From Burkholderiales bacterium (lineage in GTDB: Bacteria; Pseudomonadota; Gammaproteobacteria; Burkholderiales; Burkholderiaceae_C): a stretch of DNA of 56,057 bases. The notes beneath the pieces were generated by a model. It did not search any database and was not told the DNA's origin. It saw nothing but the letters and a program-made list of their open reading frames with translations. The position numbers were made by a program, and so were the translations under genes. Below, in pieces: positions 53,596 through 56,057 of the stretch (the stretch's first letter is position 1; each line of letters opens with the position of its first letter). The stretch covers positions 1-56,057 of the forward strand of contig RXJQ01000019.1 in the NCBI GenBank assembly GCA_003963115.1, written 5' to 3'.

Positions 53596-53930
53596 GACCG
53601 AATGTGCCGGTGGCCGAGCGATTTCGCGGCCGGATTATGGCACCGACCTGCGGCAGTGAAGTTGCGTGGCCCTGGGGTTCGCTTGAATTGACGCTAAGGG
53701 ATGCGATAATGTTCGTCTTTGCGTCATCTCGATCTGGTCTGAATCTGGAGAGCCCGACCCTTAAGTAGGCACCAGTGGCAGGCCGCGCAGGCTCCAAATC
53801 CGCCTCACAAGGGCGAGCACACGGCCATCCGTGGTCGCAGTGCTGCTGTCGCATCCCGCCTGGGATGTGGTGGTGTAGAGGGGCACCGATCGTTTTTCGT
53901 TAGAGAAATTCGGAAAGGTTCCAATTCATC
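53596..53930. other. Divergent region between the sigma-factor operon and ilvI
   Basis: 335 bp containing the likely ilvI promoter and a ~215-nt leader. The leader includes a short hairpin (CATCCC/GGGATG around 53853-53868) but no T tract and no run of branched-chain amino-acid codons that would indicate classic attenuation. Nothing coding is supported. Confidence 0.55.
53683..53710 (+). promoter_or_regulatory. Probable ilvI promoter
   Basis: TTGAAT (53683-53688), 16-bp spacer, GATAAT (53705-53710). Transcription would start near 53717 and leave a leader of about 214 nt before the ATG. Confidence 0.5.
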
Positions 53931-55712
53931 ATGGACATGTCTCCTTCGGACATCAAACGCGCAGGCGTGGCCGATGCCCACGCTCAATCTCCCTCCAACG
54001 AGACCCTCAATGGCTCTGACATCCTGGTGCGCTGTCTCCAGGCTGAAAGCGTCAAGTACATCTGGGGCTACCCAGGTGGCGCGGTGCTCTACATCTACGA
54101 TGCCCTGTACAAGCAGGACACCATCGAACACGTGCTGGTACGCCACGAACAGGCGGCCGTTCACGCTGCGGACGGCTATGCCCGTGCCACGGGTGACGTC
54201 GGCGTCGCGCTGGTGACCTCCGGCCCCGGCGTGACCAATGCCATCACCGGCATCGCCACGGCCTATATGGACTCGATCCCCATGGTGATCATCACCGGTC
54301 AGGTGCCCACGCCCGCGATCGGCCTGGATGCCTTCCAGGAGTGCGACACCGTCGGCATCACGCGCCCCATCGTCAAGCACAACTTCCTCGTCAAGGACGT
54401 TGCCGATCTGGCCACGACCATGAAGAAGGCCTTCCACATCGCCCGCACTGGCCGTCCTGGCCCCGTGGTGGTGGACATCCCCAAGGACGTGTCGCTCAAG
54501 ACCACGGCGTTCCACTACCCCGAGACGGTGGAGATGCGCTCGTACAACCCGGTGCGCAAGGGCCATGGCGGTCAGATCCGCAAGGCCGTGCAACTGCTGC
54601 TCTCCGCCAAGCGTCCCTATATCTACACCGGTGGCGGTGTGATCCTGGGCGAAGCCTCCAAGGAGCTGCGCGATCTGGTGGGCATGCTGGGCTACCCCAG
54701 CACCAGCACCTTGATGGGTCTGGGCGCCATCCCCGCGTCTGACAAGACCTTCCTGGGTATGTTGGGCATGCATGGCACCTATGAGGCCAACATGACCATG
54801 CAGAACGCCGACGTGGTGATCGCCGTCGGCGCCCGCTTCGACGACCGCGTGATCGGCAACCCCAAGCACTTCGCCCAGGTCGAGCGCAAGATCATCCACA
54901 TCGACATCGACCCGTCTTCGATCTCCAAGCGCGTGAAGGTCGACATCCCCATCGTGGGCGACGTCAAGGATGTGCTGCTCGAGATGATCGCGCAGATCAA
55001 GGAATCGCCGATCAAGCCCGATCAGAACGCACTGGCCAATTGGTGGAACCAGGTCAACGAGTGGAAGAAGCGCGATTGCCTGAACTACAAGAAGTCGACC
55101 GACGTGATCAAGCCTCAGGCCGTGATCGAGAAGCTGGCCGAGCTGACCCGTGGCACCGATTACTACGTGACCTCGGACGTCGGTCAGCACCAGATGTTCG
55201 CCGCGCAGTACTGCAAGTTCGAAGAGCCGCGTCGCTGGATCAACTCCGGTGGCCTGGGCACCATGGGTGTGGGCCTGCCTTACGCCATGGGCATCAAGCT
55301 GGCCAAGCCCGATGCCGACGTGTTCTGCGTGACGGGTGAAGGCTCGATTCAGATGTGCATCCAGGAGCTGTCGACCTGCCTGCAGTACAACACGCCGGTC
55401 AAGGTGCTCTCGCTCAACAACCGCTACCTGGGCATGGTGCGCCAGTGGCAGCAGCTGGACTACGGCGGCCGCTATTCGCACAGCTACATGGACGCGCTGC
55501 CCAACTTCGTGAAGCTGGCCGAGGCCTATGGCCATGTGGGCATGCTGATCGAGCGACCCGAGGACGTCGAAGGCGCGTTGCGCGAAGCCATCAAGCTCAA
55601 GGACCGCACGGTGTTCCTGGACATCCGCACCGACCCGACGGAGAACGTCTGGCCGATGGTGCAGGCTGGCAAGGGCATCTCCGAGATGCTGCTGGGTTCC
55701 GAAGATCTGTGA
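53931..55712 (+). CDS. ilvI: Acetolactate synthase large subunit
   Basis: 593 residues; GGAAAGG upstream. Thiamine-diphosphate enzyme with the catalytic Glu in LVRHEQAAVHAADGYARA, the FAD region VVIAVGARFDDRVIGNP and the ThDP/Mg motif VTGEGSIQMCIQELSTCLQ followed by NNRYLGMVRQWQQL. It makes acetolactate or acetohydroxybutyrate for valine, leucine and isoleucine. The small regulatory subunit gene follows after 195 bp. The N-terminal ~30 residues (to SNETLNGSD) are a short unconserved extension. Confidence 0.96.
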   Translation: MDMSPSDIKRAGVADAHAQSPSNETLNGSDILVRCLQAESVKYIWGYPGGAVLYIYDALYKQDTIEHVLVRHEQAAVHAADGYARATGDVGVALVTSGPGVTNAITGIATAYMDSIPMVIITGQVPTPAIGLDAFQECDTVGITRPIVKHNFLVKDVADLATTMKKAFHIARTGRPGPVVVDIPKDVSLKTTAFHYPETVEMRSYNPVRKGHGGQIRKAVQLLLSAKRPYIYTGGGVILGEASKELRDLVGMLGYPSTSTLMGLGAIPASDKTFLGMLGMHGTYEANMTMQNADVVIAVGARFDDRVIGNPKHFAQVERKIIHIDIDPSSISKRVKVDIPIVGDVKDVLLEMIAQIKESPIKPDQNALANWWNQVNEWKKRDCLNYKKSTDVIKPQAVIEKLAELTRGTDYYVTSDVGQHQMFAAQYCKFEEPRRWINSGGLGTMGVGLPYAMGIKLAKPDADVFCVTGEGSIQMCIQELSTCLQYNTPVKVLSLNNRYLGMVRQWQQLDYGGRYSHSYMDALPNFVKLAEAYGHVGMLIERPEDVEGALREAIKLKDRTVFLDIRTDPTENVWPMVQAGKGISEMLLGSEDL

Positions 55713-55873
55713 TCCGCTGACTTTTCAAAGGCCCGACTCGGGTGAGCGCAGGGCGCTCAGGTACTTGCCGGTATCTGGGTGACGCCTGCGGTGCACCAGG
55801 GCGGGATGTTGCGCAAACGCCGTTCATCGGCACATTCATCGGCACTACGTGGCCACGGCCCCTGGGTTACCGC

Positions 55874-55897
55874 CCTTGGGCTCAAGAGCCCGCAAGG
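55874..55897 (+). promoter_or_regulatory. Hairpin covering the ilvH ribosome-binding site
   Basis: CCTT plus GGGCTC (55874-55883) can pair with GAGCCC and AAGG (55886-55897), leaving two bulged bases. AAGGA (55894-55898) is the Shine-Dalgarno of ilvH, 9 bases from its ATG, so the hairpin would limit its access. Confidence 0.4.
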
Positions 55898-55907
55898 ACG
55901 ATTCATC

Positions 55908-56057
55908 ATGAAACACATCATTGCTCTTCTGCTTGAGAACGAAGCCGGCGCCCTGTCGCGCGTGGTGGGCCTGTTCTCCGCCCGCGGCTACAACATCGAG
56001 AGCCTGACGGTCGCCACGACCGAAGACCCCTCGCTGTCGCGCATGACCATCGTGACC
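55908..56057 (+). CDS. ilvH: Acetolactate synthase small subunit, N-terminal part (runs off right edge)
   Basis: The first 50 codons are visible: [20 protein letters not shown], then [20 protein letters not shown] and [10 protein letters not shown]. This is the ACT domain that binds valine for feedback inhibition of the large subunit. AAGGA lies 9 bases before the ATG. The rest lies outside the window. Confidence 0.95.
   Translation, partial: MKHIIALLLENEAGALSRVVGLFSARGYNIESLTVATTEDPSLSRMTIVT

Noticed and set aside
53709..53768. Possible 19-residue leader peptide upstream of ilvI
   Set aside because: Its ATG overlaps the putative -10 element and would lie upstream of the transcription start, and it has no run of Ile, Leu or Val codons.
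53805..55535. 576-codon minus-strand frame opposite ilvI
   Set aside because: It is antisense to a clear acetolactate synthase and is His/Gly/Leu/Val-rich like other shadows here.

Overview
High-GC chromosomal DNA, most likely from a Burkholderiales bacterium related to Aquabacterium, Ideonella or Leptothrix. This placement is inferred from four things: a class I phaCAB operon of Cupriavidus type, a 239-residue LexA with CTGT-N8-ACAG SOS boxes, PEP-CTERM sorting, and the DUF3619/DUF3106/RDD and nadE-glnB neighbourhoods. I see no tRNA, rRNA, insertion sequence, prophage or CRISPR array. Coding density is high, and the window cuts two genes: the adhesin at the left edge and ilvH at the right edge.

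Layout. 1-5.4 kb, minus strand: a type I secretion ATPase and membrane-fusion protein, then the start of a giant LapA-like adhesin with a retention module and about 100-residue repeats. 5.4-7.7 kb: Nudix hydrolase, chorismate lyase UbiC, peptidoglycan editing factor PgeF and a small membrane protein. 8.0-12.2 kb: phaC-phaA-phaB for polyhydroxybutyrate, closed by a terminator. 12.2-14.5 kb: a small unknown protein, lexA, and a divergent asparaginase sharing a double SOS operator. 14.7-16.8 kb: a cupredoxin-like protein, a truncated-globin lipoprotein and a DUF3034 protein. 16.8-22.3 kb: an SDR enzyme, then macA-macB-outer membrane factor. 22.3-25.9 kb: methyltransferase, GST, fatty acid desaturase and PaaX-like regulator. 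26.3-30.8 kb: a large PEP-CTERM protein, hemerythrin, Crp/Fnr regulator and DUF481 protein.

30.8-36.3 kb, minus strand: a guanidine-utilisation operon. A guanidine-I (ykkC) riboswitch lies under a sigma-54 type promoter and precedes UAAP1, UAAP2 and a 1243-residue urea/guanidine carboxylase. No allophanate hydrolase or transporter is adjacent. 36.6-46 kb: signalling and redox genes (hybrid histidine kinase, aminopeptidase P, type II NADH dehydrogenase, PAS-GGDEF cyclase, membrane Ser/Thr kinase). 46-50.1 kb: DEDDh exonuclease, FemAB-like protein, NAD synthetase and PII protein GlnB. 50.3-53.6 kb, minus strand: LOG-family protein, RDD protein, DUF3106, DUF3619 and an ECF sigma factor, the last three with overlapping start and stop codons. 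53.9 kb to the end: ilvI and the start of ilvH.

How the parts connect (inference). Nitrogen control recurs: the sigma-54/riboswitch-controlled guanidine operon, glnB, asparaginase and glutamine-dependent nadE. Surface and biofilm functions also recur: the LapA-type adhesin, the PEP-CTERM protein and a c-di-GMP cyclase. The least described units are the cupredoxin/globin/DUF3034 cluster and the sigma/DUF3619/DUF3106/RDD operon.
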